Both the position numbers and the translations under genes were made by a program. Source: JADHZC01 sp964409505 (GTDB taxonomy: Bacteria; Pseudomonadota; Alphaproteobacteria; Rickettsiales; Rickettsiaceae). From it: 61,450 bases of DNA. Location: positions 1 through 61,450 of the forward strand of contig CAYPDK010000007.1 in the NCBI GenBank assembly GCA_964409505.1. Reading direction: 5' to 3'. The notes under the pieces were generated by a model. That model worked only from the letters and a program-made list of their open reading frames with translations. It was not told the origin of the DNA and did not search any database. Each line of letters opens with the position of its first letter. Position 1 is the stretch's first letter. Positions 8,849 through 17,300 of this stretch are shown here, piece after piece.

Positions 8849-9209
8849 AGAGTAAGGTATCCTCAGGTCCTGAGTGAAAATATTATTCAGTAAATTTTAA
8901 AAAGAACTTAATTTGGGTTTGGAGGTTTAATTTTAATTGACTTTTTTGTGTGCTATGTTTAAGATCACTTATTAGTGTTATTAAGGGCTCAGGAAGGTAT
9001 AAAAGATTTTTTAAGTAAAAAATTTTAAGTTTTTTAGGATGAGTGTTGTTTTATATTTGTTTATGTTAGATTTGATTTCATTTTTACTATGAATTAGTGT
9101 CTAACCTATTAAAATTGGTCCCTTTTGTAATGATTGATGATATTTGGTATATCTAAAATTTGGTATATCTAAAACTTAATGGAAAAAAATAAAAGCATTA
9201 TTAAAAATT
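8849..9209. other. Intergenic region upstream of tuf
   Basis: These 361 bases contain no gene I can support. Directly after the carboxypeptidase stop lies CTCAGG-T-CCTGAG (8862-8874), a DNA palindrome with a single central base. Further on is the tandem repeat listed at 9143-9174. The tuf promoter must be in here, but no box pair stands out. No tRNA, secE or nusG is present before tuf. Confidence 0.6.
9143..9174. repeat. Perfect 16-bp tandem duplication upstream of tuf
   Basis: TTTGGTATATCTAAAA occurs twice without interruption (9143-9158 and 9159-9174), ending 35 bases before the tuf start codon. It would fall in the untranslated leader or the promoter of tuf. It may be a slippage product or a doubled binding site. 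Confidence 0.85.
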
Positions 9210-10388
9210 ATGACTAAGCAAAAATTTGAAAGGAATAAGCCTCATTGTAATGTTGGAACAATAGGGCATGTGGATCATGGCAAAACTTCTTTAACTGCCG
9301 CTATTACTAAAGTATTATCTCAGGATGGTAGGGCTACTGTTACTAAATATGATGAAATAGACAGTGCTCCAGAAGAGCGCTCAAGGGGAATTACAATATC
9401 AACAGCTCATGTTCAATATGAAACTGAAAAAAGACATTATGCTCATGTTGATTGCCCTGGGCATGCGGATTATGTAAAAAATATGATCACAGGAGCCGCA
9501 CAAATGGATGGAGCTATATTAGTTGTATCTGCATCTGATGGTCCTATGCCTCAGACAAGAGAGCATATATTGCTTGCTAGACAAGTTGGGGTTCCGGCTA
9601 TAGTAGTTTTTTTAAATAAAGTTGATCAAGTAGACGATCCTGAGCTTATAGAGATAGTGGAAATGGAAATTAGAGAATTACTTTCAAAATATGAATTTCC
9701 TGGAGATGATGTGCCAATCATCAAAGGATCTGCTCTGCAGGTGCTTGAAAGTGATGAAACAAAATGTATTGAAGAGTTAATGGAGGCAATAGATAGCTAT
9801 ATTCCTCAACCAAAAAGAGAGGAGGATAAGCCATTTGCTATGCCTGTTGAAGACGTTTTCTCTATATCTGGAAGAGGAACTGTGGTTACTGGTAGGATAG
9901 AAAGAGGAAAGATAAAATTGGGTGAAGAAATAGAAATTGTTGGTATTAAAGATACTTTGAAAAGTACTTGTACTGGCATAGAAATGTTTAGGAAGCTTCT
10001 TGATGAGGGAAGAGCTGGGGATAATGCCGGTCTGTTATTAAGAGGTGTAAAAAGAGAAGATGTCATTAGAGGACAGGTTATTTGTAAGCCTGGGAGTATA
10101 AAACCTCATATCGAATTTGAGGCTGAAATTTATGTTCTAAGTAAGGAAGAAGGGGGTAGACATACAGCCTTCCTTTCAAATTATAGACCTCAGTTCTATT
10201 TTAGGACTACAGATGTTACAGGAGAGGTCTTTCTTTTAGGAGATGCAAAAATGGCTCTTCCTGGAGAAAATACTAAAATCAGAGTAAAACTTATAGTGCC
10301 TATTGCCATGGAAGAAGGACTTAGATTTGCTATTAGAGAAGGGGGGCGTACTGTAGGTGCTGGAATAGTTTCTAAAATACTAAAATAA
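9210..10388 (+). CDS. tuf: Elongation factor Tu
   Basis: EF-Tu delivers aminoacyl-tRNA to the ribosome as a GTP complex. The 392-residue protein has all G motifs: GHVDHGKT (19-26), RGIT (59-62), DCPGH (81-85), NKVD (136-139) and the SAL motif near 173. Domains II and III follow, with GRIERGKIKLGEEIEIVG and the C-terminal REGGRTVGAGIV. It is immediately followed by rpsJ, the arrangement usual in Rickettsiales, where tuf leads the S10 cluster without fusA or rpsL/rpsG beside it. No second copy is in this window. Confidence 0.99.
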   Translation: MTKQKFERNKPHCNVGTIGHVDHGKTSLTAAITKVLSQDGRATVTKYDEIDSAPEERSRGITISTAHVQYETEKRHYAHVDCPGHADYVKNMITGAAQMDGAILVVSASDGPMPQTREHILLARQVGVPAIVVFLNKVDQVDDPELIEIVEMEIRELLSKYEFPGDDVPIIKGSALQVLESDETKCIEELMEAIDSYIPQPKREEDKPFAMPVEDVFSISGRGTVVTGRIERGKIKLGEEIEIVGIKDTLKSTCTGIEMFRKLLDEGRAGDNAGLLLRGVKREDVIRGQVICKPGSIKPHIEFEAEIYVLSKEEGGRHTAFLSNYRPQFYFRTTDVTGEVFLLGDAKMALPGENTKIRVKLIVPIAMEEGLRFAIREGGRTVGAGIVSKILK

Positions 10389-10464
10389 ATTTTTGTTTAG
10401 TCTTCATTTTTAGTGTTGAGTTAAGGTATTATTATTTGTTTTATGAAGTTTTTTTTTAATTGAG

Positions 10465-10782
10465 ATGGTAAGTAATCAAAAAATTAAGATAAAATTGGTA
10501 TCTTTTGATCATAAGGTTCTTGATAGAGCTGCGAGAGATATAGTTTTAGCTGTCAAAAGAACTGGAGCAGATCTTAGGGGGCCTGTTCCTTTGCCGAGGT
10601 CAATAGAAAAATTTACAGTTAATCGTTCTCCTCATGTGAATAAAAAGTCTAGAGAGCAGTTTGAAATTAGAACTCAAAATCGACTAATTATAATAAATTA
10701 TCCTACTTCGGAGACTGTAGAGGAATTAAAAAAAATTGATCTTGCTGCTGGAGTAGATATTGAAGTAAGATTGTTGGATTAA
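10465..10782 (+). CDS. rpsJ: 30S ribosomal protein S10
   Basis: S10 (105 residues) is a 30S head protein and the NusE component of transcription antitermination. It shows KIKIKLVSFDHKVLDRAA at the start, GPVPLPRSIEKFTVNRSPHVNKKSREQFEIR in the loop region and the C-terminal LAAGVDIEVRLLD. It is the first gene of the S10 cluster proper, 76 bases after tuf, a gap long enough for its own promoter or leader, though I see no clear hairpin. Confidence 0.98.
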   Translation: MVSNQKIKIKLVSFDHKVLDRAARDIVLAVKRTGADLRGPVPLPRSIEKFTVNRSPHVNKKSREQFEIRTQNRLIIINYPTSETVEELKKIDLAAGVDIEVRLLD

Positions 10783-10800
10783 GAAAGAAGAATATATTTT

Positions 10801-11448
10801 ATGAGAGTTGGATTAATTGCTAGAAAAGTTGGTATGGGAGCTTGTTTTTCGGATGCGAATAAATTAGAATGTGTTACGTATTTATACGTGGATGATTGTG
10901 TTGTTGTAGGAAGTAAAAATCTTAAGCGGGATGGGTACGATTCTGTTATTTTAGCTACAGAAAATGTTCAAAAGAGTAGTAAAGTTTCTAAACCTTTAAG
11001 AGGATTTTTTAAGACTCTTGAAATAGATTGTAAAAAAAAGATAAAAGAATTTAGGATTTCAGGGGAAGCAAATTTTTTGAAACCTAAAACTGTCCTAAAT
11101 GTAGATCATTTTTCTAAGGGGCAGTTTGTGGATATTTTATCCAAATCTATTGGTAAGGGTTTTGCTGGAGCTATGAAAAGACATGGTTTTAAAGGTCTTG
11201 AAACTACTCATGGTGTATCTATTTCTCATAGGTCTCACGGATCTACAGGAGGTTGTCAAAATCCTGGGAAGGTATTTAAGAATAAGAAAATGGCTGGACA
11301 TATGGGGTGTAAAAATGTCACTATACAAAATTTAAAAATTTTGGAAATAAACTCCGATAAAAAATGTATCCTTGTCAAGGGAAGTATTCCGGGTAAAGCT
11401 GGTGCATATGTTTATATTAAGGACGCTGTTAAAAAGCGTTTTGTTTGA
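10801..11448 (+). CDS. rplC: 50S ribosomal protein L3
   Basis: L3 (215 residues) is a primary 23S rRNA binder near the peptidyl transferase centre. It starts with MRVGLIARKVGMG. The conserved loop GFKGLETTHGVSISHRSHGSTGG (about 127-149) and GHMGCKNVTIQNLKI (about 166-180) are intact, so the extension that reaches the catalytic centre is complete. It lies 18 bases after rpsJ. Confidence 0.98.
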   Translation: MRVGLIARKVGMGACFSDANKLECVTYLYVDDCVVVGSKNLKRDGYDSVILATENVQKSSKVSKPLRGFFKTLEIDCKKKIKEFRISGEANFLKPKTVLNVDHFSKGQFVDILSKSIGKGFAGAMKRHGFKGLETTHGVSISHRSHGSTGGCQNPGKVFKNKKMAGHMGCKNVTIQNLKILEINSDKKCILVKGSIPGKAGAYVYIKDAVKKRFV

Positions 11449-11483
11449 TTAATTGTGAAGATAGTTAAAATATTGTTTTGTTT

Positions 11484-12122
11484 ATGAAGGCTGATTTAGT
11501 AGATTTTCAAAAAAACTCTGTAGGGGAAGTTGTTTTAGACCCTGGTATATTTGGATTAAAATATAGGCAAGATCTTATAAAGAGAGTCTTTGATTGGCAA
11601 AGGGCTAAGAAAATGACAGGTAATCACTCTGCGAAAGATTCTTCAGAGGTATCCTGTAGTACTAGGAAACCTTTTAGGCAAAAGGGTACTGGTAATGCAA
11701 GGCAGGGAAATATTGCTTCGCCAATTTTAAGAGGTGGAGGAGTTGCTCATGGACCTGTAGTTAGGTCTCATGCCGTGTCTCTGCCAAAAAAAATTAGATC
11801 TTTAGGTCTAAGACATGCATTGTCTATGAAATATTCTAGTGGAAGAGTATTTTTTATTAATTCATTAAAATTAGATCAAATTAAAACTAAAATAGTAGAA
11901 GGATATCTTGCTAAATTTGGTAAGGGGAATTTTTGTGCTGTTGATTCTTGGAATGATGTGGATAAAAATTTAAAATTATCTGCTAGATCTTTGAAAAATT
12001 TTTGTGTGTTGCCTACTTTGGGTATTAATGTATATGATTTACTTAAATATGATTTCATATTATTTTCTCAAGAATCTTTAGAATTTTTGAATAAAAGATT
12101 TAATTTTTCTGGTGTAAAGTAG
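11484..12122 (+). CDS. rplD: 50S ribosomal protein L4
   Basis: L4 (212 residues from this ATG) assembles early into the 50S subunit and lines the exit tunnel. The rRNA-binding loop with RKPFRQKGTGNARQGN and RGGGVAHGP is clear at about 62-95. An in-frame TTG lies two codons upstream at 11478, but the ATG at 11484 is the better start. It follows rplC by 35 bases. In some bacteria L4 represses its own operon; nothing visible here shows that. Confidence 0.97.
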   Translation: MKADLVDFQKNSVGEVVLDPGIFGLKYRQDLIKRVFDWQRAKKMTGNHSAKDSSEVSCSTRKPFRQKGTGNARQGNIASPILRGGGVAHGPVVRSHAVSLPKKIRSLGLRHALSMKYSSGRVFFINSLKLDQIKTKIVEGYLAKFGKGNFCAVDSWNDVDKNLKLSARSLKNFCVLPTLGINVYDLLKYDFILFSQESLEFLNKRFNFSGVK

Positions 12123-12131
12123 ATAAGAATT

Positions 12132-12431
12132 ATGTATAAATATAGGCAATATGATTTAATTCAATATCCTCTTGTAACCGAAAAAAGTACCTTAATTGGA
12201 GAAGAGGGGAAATATGTTTTTGTAGTCCAAAAAAATGCAGGTAAAAATTCCATAAAAAAGGCTTTAGAGTCAATTTTTAATGTTAAAGTCAAATCGATAA
12301 ATATTATGAATACAAAAGGAAAAACAAAAATATTTAAAGGAGTAAAAGGTAGAAGAAGTGGAGTAAAAAAATCTATAGTTACTTTAGAGAAGGATTATTC
12401 TATTGATTTATCAGCTTTTGGTGTAAAATAA
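12132..12431 (+). CDS. rplW: 50S ribosomal protein L23
   Basis: L23 (99 residues) sits at the tunnel exit and docks trigger factor and SRP. DLIQYPLVTEKST near the N-terminus and VKVKSINIMNTKGKTK in the middle are typical. Its stop overlaps the rplB start by one base (TAATG), which suggests translational coupling. Its docking partner trigger factor is encoded at 34601-35986. Confidence 0.97.
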   Translation: MYKYRQYDLIQYPLVTEKSTLIGEEGKYVFVVQKNAGKNSIKKALESIFNVKVKSINIMNTKGKTKIFKGVKGRRSGVKKSIVTLEKDYSIDLSAFGVK

Positions 12432-13267
12432 TGGCTTTAAAAAGATTTGCTCCTAAAACGTCTTCTCAGAGGGGAACTGTTCTTGTTAAAAAGGATGATC
12501 TGTGGAAAGGAAAGCCTTATAAGGCTTTATCTAAAGGGTTTACAAGGTCTAATGGTAGAAATAATTTTGGAAGAATTACTTCTTGGCATAAAAGTAGGGG
12601 CACAAAAAAATTGTATCGATTTGTAGATTTTAAGAGAAAAAAATTAGATTTAAAAGCTGAGGTATTGAGGATAGAACACGATCCAAACAGGAGCTGCTTT
12701 ATAGCTCTTATCAAATATAGTGATGGTGTTGTTTCTTATATATTGTCTCCTGAGGAGCTAAAAGTTGGTGATTTTGTTATTTCAAGTGATGATGCTGAGA
12801 TAAAAGTAGGAAATTCTTTGAAATTTTATCATATTCCAATTGGAACTGAAATTCATAATATTGAATTAAGGCCTGGTAAAGGAGGCCAATTAGTTAGATC
12901 TGCTGGAAATAGGGCTGTTTTAATAGGAAAAGATTCTGGTTATGCTCAGGTAAAATTACCTTCAGGAGAGATTAGGATGATATTACTTGAGTGTCGGGCT
13001 AGTATTGGTGTATTATCAAATCTGGACCAAAAAAATGTAAAATTTGGAAAGGCTGGTAGAAAAAGATGGCTTGGAATTAGGCCTACTGTGAGAGGGGTTG
13101 CTATGAATCCCGTAGATCATCCACATGGTGGTGGTGAAGGAAAAACTTCTGGAGGTAGGAATCCTGTGACTCCTTGGGGAAAAGGAACTAAAGGAAAAAA
13201 AACTAGAAATAATAAACTTACTTCTAAGTTTATTATTAGTGGTCGTAAAGTTAGAAGAAAAAAATAA
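12431..13267 (+). CDS. rplB: 50S ribosomal protein L2
   Basis: L2 (278 residues) is needed for subunit association and peptidyl transfer. The C-terminal signature MNPVDHPHGGGEGKTSGGRNPVTPWGKGTKGKKTR carries the histidine implicated in activity (HPHGGGEG near 230). The central SH3-like segment with AGNRAVLIGKDSGYAQVKLPSGEIR is intact. The length is standard. Confidence 0.99.
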   Translation: MALKRFAPKTSSQRGTVLVKKDDLWKGKPYKALSKGFTRSNGRNNFGRITSWHKSRGTKKLYRFVDFKRKKLDLKAEVLRIEHDPNRSCFIALIKYSDGVVSYILSPEELKVGDFVISSDDAEIKVGNSLKFYHIPIGTEIHNIELRPGKGGQLVRSAGNRAVLIGKDSGYAQVKLPSGEIRMILLECRASIGVLSNLDQKNVKFGKAGRKRWLGIRPTVRGVAMNPVDHPHGGGEGKTSGGRNPVTPWGKGTKGKKTRNNKLTSKFIISGRKVRRKK

Positions 13268-13305
13268 TATTAGTATTTTATAAATGGTTTGTTTTTAAGA
13301 AATTT

Positions 13306-13584
13306 ATGTCTCGATCTATTTGGAAAGGTCCTTTTGTGGATGGTTATTTACTTAAAAAGGTCCAAAAGGTTATGAATTCAGGTAAAAAAACTTCTATTAA
13401 AACTTGGTCTAGAAGATCTACAATACTTCCAGATTTTGTTGGATTTACTTTTTTAGTTCATAATGGCAAGGCTTTTATACCTGTTCTTGTGAATGAGGAT
13501 ATGGTTGGACATAAATTTGGAGAATTTTCGTTGACTAGAACTTATAAGGGCCATACAGGAAGTAAAGTTGTAAAAAGAAAATAA
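13306..13584 (+). CDS. rpsS: 30S ribosomal protein S19
   Basis: S19 (92 residues) is a 30S head protein contacting 16S rRNA with S13. It begins MSRSIWKGPFVDGYLLKKV and ends GEFSLTRTYKGHTGSK, both diagnostic. A 38-base spacer separates it from rplB. Confidence 0.98.
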   Translation: MSRSIWKGPFVDGYLLKKVQKVMNSGKKTSIKTWSRRSTILPDFVGFTFLVHNGKAFIPVLVNEDMVGHKFGEFSLTRTYKGHTGSKVVKRK

Positions 13585-13592
13585 AATACAAT

Positions 13593-13943
13593 ATGGCACA
13601 GAAATTAATTAAAGCTTCTATAAAATCTTTGAGAATTAGTCCTCAAAAGCTAAATCTTGTCGTCTCTATGGTTAGAGATATGAAATTGCCTAATGCTTTG
13701 ATGCAGTTGAGTTTTTCTCATAAAAGAGTAGCTAAAGATGTAAAAAAATGTATACAATCTTGTATATCAAATGCAGAAAATAATTTTGGTATTGATATAG
13801 ATAATTTGTTTATAAAATCAATTATGGTAGGTAAGTCTATTGTTATGAAAAGAGCAAGAACTAGAGCAAAAGGAAGAAGAACTGCTATTCATAAACCATT
13901 TAGTAGATTAAATGTCGTTTTAGCGGAAAGAGAGGTAGAATAA
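13593..13943 (+). CDS. rplV: 50S ribosomal protein L22
   Basis: L22 (116 residues) extends a beta hairpin into the exit tunnel. SIKSLRISPQKLNLVVSMVR at the start and the arginine-rich hairpin KRARTRAKGRRTAIHKPFS near residues 88-106 are complete. Its TAA overlaps the rpsC ATG by one base. Confidence 0.98.
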   Translation: MAQKLIKASIKSLRISPQKLNLVVSMVRDMKLPNALMQLSFSHKRVAKDVKKCIQSCISNAENNFGIDIDNLFIKSIMVGKSIVMKRARTRAKGRRTAIHKPFSRLNVVLAEREVE

Positions 13944-14575
13944 TGGGTCAAAAAGTAAATCCTAATTCTTTTAGAATTGCTCCAACTTTATATCGAAAAT
14001 GGAATTCTATAGTTTATGCTAAAAAGGATTATGCTAAAAGATTACTTGAGGATATAAATATTAGGAAAATAATTTTTAAGGATTGTGAAAATGCTGTTGT
14101 TGGTAATGTTTCGATCTTGAGAAGTAGTCAAGCTTTAACAATTGATATTTTTGCTAAAAAACCAGGTCTTATCATAGGAAAAAGTGGATCAGATATTGAA
14201 AAACTCAAGGTAAAATTACAAAAATTGAGTGATAAGGAGATTTATATCAATATTCATGAGATAAAAAAAATATTTCTAGATGCTAGTTTACTTGCGCAAT
14301 CCATATGTAGACAAATTGAGGGTAGGGTGTCTTTTAGAAAAGCTATGAAAAATGCTATTCAAAATTGTTTAAAACAAGGAGCTAAAGGAATAAAAGTTCA
14401 GTGCTCTGGAAGATTGGGAGGAGCAGAAATTGCAAGATCTGAATGGTATAAAGAGGGAAGTATTCCTTTACATAGCTTAAGATCTAATATATCTTACTCT
14501 AGTCATCAAGCATTTACTACTTATGGTATAATAGGAGTAAAGGTTTGGGTAAATAAAGGGTTTTTTTATGTTTAA
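13943..14575 (+). CDS. rpsC: 30S ribosomal protein S3
   Basis: S3 (210 residues) forms part of the mRNA entry site and helicase. It begins MGQKVNPNSFRI. The KH domain loop GLIIGKSGSDIEKLK lies at about 74-88, and the C-terminal domain has GRLGGAEIARSEWYKEGSIPLHSLR and GVKVWVNKG. The short C-terminal tail stops soon after this point. Usually the next gene, rplP, follows at once; here a 248-base noncoding gap intervenes. Confidence 0.98.
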   Translation: MGQKVNPNSFRIAPTLYRKWNSIVYAKKDYAKRLLEDINIRKIIFKDCENAVVGNVSILRSSQALTIDIFAKKPGLIIGKSGSDIEKLKVKLQKLSDKEIYINIHEIKKIFLDASLLAQSICRQIEGRVSFRKAMKNAIQNCLKQGAKGIKVQCSGRLGGAEIARSEWYKEGSIPLHSLRSNISYSSHQAFTTYGIIGVKVWVNKGFFYV

Positions 14576-14823
14576 ATGAAAGTTTTGATAAAATATTTGA
14601 CTCCATATGATCTTTGATATGAAAAGAAATTTAAAAAAATTATCTCTTGCAAATAAATGAATTGATGTTGAATATTGCGGCTAAGGCCTTAGCTTGAAAA
14701 ATTTTACTCATTGTTAAATTAAAAATTTCTTGAAAATATAAGATGTATGTGTTTTAGTTAGATTTGTTTAAAGTTTTTAGGTTGTTTTTGATTATTTTTA
14801 AATGTAGATTATAAATAAATTAT
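14576..14823. promoter_or_regulatory. Noncoding gap inside the S10 cluster with palindrome and candidate promoter
   Basis: Between rpsC and rplP no frame longer than 13 codons from an ATG is credible. The gap holds a perfect 14-base palindrome, GCTAAGGCCTTAGC (14680-14693), G+C-rich against its surroundings. It also holds a possible promoter, TTGATT (14788-14793) with TATAAA (14810-14815) at 16-base spacing, which would start transcription almost at the rplP ATG (14824). Most bacteria have these two genes abutting or overlapping. The gap may be an internal promoter, an attenuator or the scar of a lost gene. Confidence 0.5.
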
Positions 14824-15240
14824 ATGGATTTGTTACCTAGTAAGCAAAAATTTAAAAAATATCACAAAGGGCGGGTTCCTTTGAGGACTAAGGCTGGTTA
14901 TTTGTTGAACTTGGGAGATTTTGGTTTGAAGGCCATTTCTCAGGCCAGGGTATCAGGAAAACAGATAGAATCTGCAAGAAAGGCCGCTGTAAGAAAAATG
15001 AAAAGACAAGGAAAGTTTTGGATCAGAATTTTTCCAGATTTGCCCGTTTCCAAAAAGCCTAATGAAGTCCGTATGGGTAAAGGTAAGGGTAGTGTTGAAT
15101 ATTATGCCTCACGAGTAGCTCCAGGGCGGATTATGTTTGAAATTTCTGGAGTTGAAGAATCTGTGGCTATTCAGGCTTTGATGCTGGCTAAATCTAAACT
15201 TGGATTAAAGACTAAAATAATAAAAAGGCAATCTGCATGA
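14824..15240 (+). CDS. rplP: 50S ribosomal protein L16
   Basis: L16 (138 residues) helps position A-site tRNA in the 50S subunit. The N-terminus LLPSKQKFKKYHKGRVP and the segments GKFWIRIFPDLPVSKKPNEVRMGKGKGSVEYYASRV and PGRIMFEISGV are diagnostic. Its stop TGA overlaps the rpmC start (ATGA), which also shows that TGA is a true stop in this genome. Confidence 0.98.
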   Translation: MDLLPSKQKFKKYHKGRVPLRTKAGYLLNLGDFGLKAISQARVSGKQIESARKAAVRKMKRQGKFWIRIFPDLPVSKKPNEVRMGKGKGSVEYYASRVAPGRIMFEISGVEESVAIQALMLAKSKLGLKTKIIKRQSA

Positions 15241-15467
15241 GTAAAAATTTTAAAGCTTTGAAAAAAAGTGATTTTAAGGATAAGACACTAGCCGATTTAG
15301 TTCAAGATATTTTAGATCTTAAGAAAAATTTGTTTGATTTACGATTTAAAAAGAAAATAGGGGGAGAAATCAAAAATCTCAGTGTGTTTTCTAAAATTAA
15401 GAAAAATGTCGCAAGAGTTAAAACAGAAATTTCTGCTATTCAAAAAAAAAATAAAAAGATAAGATAA
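15237..15467 (+). CDS. rpmC: 50S ribosomal protein L29
   Basis: L29 (76 residues) is a helical protein next to L23 at the tunnel exit. The core DLKKNLFDLRFKKKIGG and IKKNVARVKTEISAIQKK match the family. It overlaps rplP by four bases. The N-terminus is about ten residues longer than in compact versions. Confidence 0.95.
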   Translation: MSKNFKALKKSDFKDKTLADLVQDILDLKKNLFDLRFKKKIGGEIKNLSVFSKIKKNVARVKTEISAIQKKNKKIR

Positions 15468-15473
15468 ATTAAT

Positions 15474-15701
15474 ATGGCTAAAAAAAAAATGTCTGGTATA
15501 GTTGTTAAAGTGTTAGATAGAACTGTTTCTGTTAAGGTACAAAGGTTATTTACTCACCCTTTGTATAAGAAAATTATTAAGAGAACTTCTAAGTACTTAG
15601 TGCATGATTTTGATAATAAATCCTCTTTGGGTGAACGAGTGAGTTTTGTTGAGTCCAAACCTATATCAAAAAGAAAAAAATGGATTTTATTAAATAATTG
15701 A
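15474..15701 (+). CDS. rpsQ: 30S ribosomal protein S17
   Basis: S17 (75 residues) is a primary 16S rRNA binder with an OB fold. GIVVKVLDRTVSVKVQRLFTHPLYKKI and RTSKYLVHDFDNKSSLGERVSFVESKPISKRKKW are typical. It follows rpmC by six bases. Confidence 0.97.
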   Translation: MAKKKMSGIVVKVLDRTVSVKVQRLFTHPLYKKIIKRTSKYLVHDFDNKSSLGERVSFVESKPISKRKKWILLNN

Positions 15702-15749
15702 TTTTATTTTGGGTGATTAAAATATAGATTTAGTAGAGGTAAAGATTTT

Positions 15750-16118
15750 ATGATTCAAATGCAGAGCCTTTTATCTGTTTGCGATAACTCTGGTGCTAAA
15801 AGGGTTATATGTATTAAAGTACTTGGAGGGAGTCGTCGTATGATTGCTGGTATTGGAGATGTTATTATGATTTCTACTAGAAATGTATTGTCTAATTCTA
15901 ACATTAAAAAGGGCGAAATGCACAGAGCTTTAATAGTGCGGACTAAGGCTCCCCTTAAGAGGTTGGATGGATCGAGTTTAAGATTTGATTCTAATGCCGT
16001 TGTGTTACTAAATAATCAATTAGAGCCTCTTGGCACCAGAGTTTTTGGTCCTGTCCCAAGAGATCTTAGAGAGCATGGATTTAGTAAAATTGTATCACTT
16101 GCAGAAGAGGTTGTGTAG
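15750..16118 (+). CDS. rplN: 50S ribosomal protein L14
   Basis: L14 (122 residues) contributes to the subunit interface. It begins MIQMQSLLSVCDNSGAKRVICIKVLGGS and ends GTRVFGPVPRDLREHGFSKIVSLAEEVV, the normal termini. It is 48 bases after rpsQ and four bases before rplX. Confidence 0.98.
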   Translation: MIQMQSLLSVCDNSGAKRVICIKVLGGSRRMIAGIGDVIMISTRNVLSNSNIKKGEMHRALIVRTKAPLKRLDGSSLRFDSNAVVLLNNQLEPLGTRVFGPVPRDLREHGFSKIVSLAEEVV

Positions 16119-16122
16119 TCTT

Positions 16123-16425
16123 ATGTCAAAATTGAAAGTACGAGATAAAGTATTTGTTATTGCGGGTAAAGATAGAGGAAAAACTGGAGAAATTGTAAAA
16201 ATATTTCCTCTTTTAGAAAAAGCTATAGTATCTGGAATTAATATTTTTGTAAAACATGTAAAACCTACTAAAGATTCTCCAGGCAAAATAGTTAAAAAAG
16301 AAATTCCAATACATATATCAAATTTAGCTTATTTGTTTGAGGATAATAAGATTTCTAAAATAGGATATAAAATCGAACACTCTAAAAAAGTTCGGTTTGT
16401 AAAAAAAACAGGAAAAATAATTTAA
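16123..16425 (+). CDS. rplX: 50S ribosomal protein L24
   Basis: L24 (100 residues) starts 50S assembly near the tunnel exit. The KOW motif VRDKVFVIAGKDRGKTGEIVKIFP is at about 5-28. I choose the ATG at 16123, just after the rplN stop. An earlier in-frame ATG at 16030 lies inside rplN and would add an unconserved N-terminus. Confidence 0.96.
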   Translation: MSKLKVRDKVFVIAGKDRGKTGEIVKIFPLLEKAIVSGINIFVKHVKPTKDSPGKIVKKEIPIHISNLAYLFEDNKISKIGYKIEHSKKVRFVKKTGKII

Positions 16426-16437
16426 TTTGAAAAATAA

Positions 16438-16983
16438 ATGTTGTTAAATTTTAAAACTTTATACAATACTGTTATTAAGTCTGACCTTATGAAAGAGGGA
16501 AATTATGCTAATGTTCACCAATTACCCTATCTTAAGAAGATTTCTGTTAACGTTGGTGTTGGTGGAGAAGTTATCTCCAATAATAAGGCTGTGGATAATG
16601 CTATTAATGATTTGGCGTTGATTACAGGTCAAAAACCTGCTTATACTCTTGCTAAAAGATCTATATCTAGTTTTAAACTTAGGCAGGGTATGAAAATTGG
16701 ATGTAAGGTTACTTTACGAGGAGCTAAAATGTTCCATTTTTTAGAACGATTAATTATGGTTGCACTTCCCAGAATAAGAGATTTTAGGGGATTTTCAAAA
16801 AAAAATTTTGATGGTATGGGCAATATTAGTTTTGGAATAAAAGAAAACATTGTTTTTCCAGAAATAGATTATGATAAAGTAGACAAAATTCGAGGTATGG
16901 ACATTACTATTGTTACTTCTACTTCTTCTTTAAAAGAATCAAGGATTTTGTTATCGAAGTTTAATTTACCATTTTACGATTAA
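16438..16983 (+). CDS. rplE: 50S ribosomal protein L5
   Basis: L5 (181 residues) binds 5S rRNA and contacts the P-site tRNA elbow. Diagnostic segments are LITGQKPAYTLAKRSISSFKLRQGMKIGCKVTLRG (about 60-95), LPRIRDFRGFS and FGIKENIVFPEIDYDKVDKIRGMDITIVT. Twelve bases separate it from rplX. Confidence 0.98.
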   Translation: MLLNFKTLYNTVIKSDLMKEGNYANVHQLPYLKKISVNVGVGGEVISNNKAVDNAINDLALITGQKPAYTLAKRSISSFKLRQGMKIGCKVTLRGAKMFHFLERLIMVALPRIRDFRGFSKKNFDGMGNISFGIKENIVFPEIDYDKVDKIRGMDITIVTSTSSLKESRILLSKFNLPFYD

Positions 16984-16989
16984 TTATTT

Positions 16990-17295
16990 ATGGCAAGGGC
17001 TAGTCTAATTGAAAGAAATAAAAAAAAAATATATCTTGTAGATGTTTTTTCTAAGAAGAGAAAAACTCTTAAGGATAAAATTTATCTTAAAACTTTAGAT
17101 TTAAATGAAAGGTTTCAACTTAATATGAAGCTTTCAAAATTACCTAGAAATTCTTCTAAGGTGCGGGTGAGGAATATATGTGCTGTTACCGGGAGATCTA
17201 GAGGTGTCTATCGTAAAATGGGACTCTCTCGGAGTGTTATTAGAGAACTTGCATCTGAGGGAATGTTGCCAGGAGTTATAAAATCAAGTTGGTAG
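16990..17295 (+). CDS. rpsN: 30S ribosomal protein S14
   Basis: S14 (101 residues) is the long form without zinc-finger cysteine pairs, as usual in alphaproteobacteria. LPRNSSKVRVRNICAVTGRSRGVYRKMGLSRSVIRELASEGMLPGV is diagnostic. It is six bases after rplE. Confidence 0.98.
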   Translation: MARASLIERNKKKIYLVDVFSKKRKTLKDKIYLKTLDLNERFQLNMKLSKLPRNSSKVRVRNICAVTGRSRGVYRKMGLSRSVIRELASEGMLPGVIKSSW

Positions 17296-17300
17296 TATAT

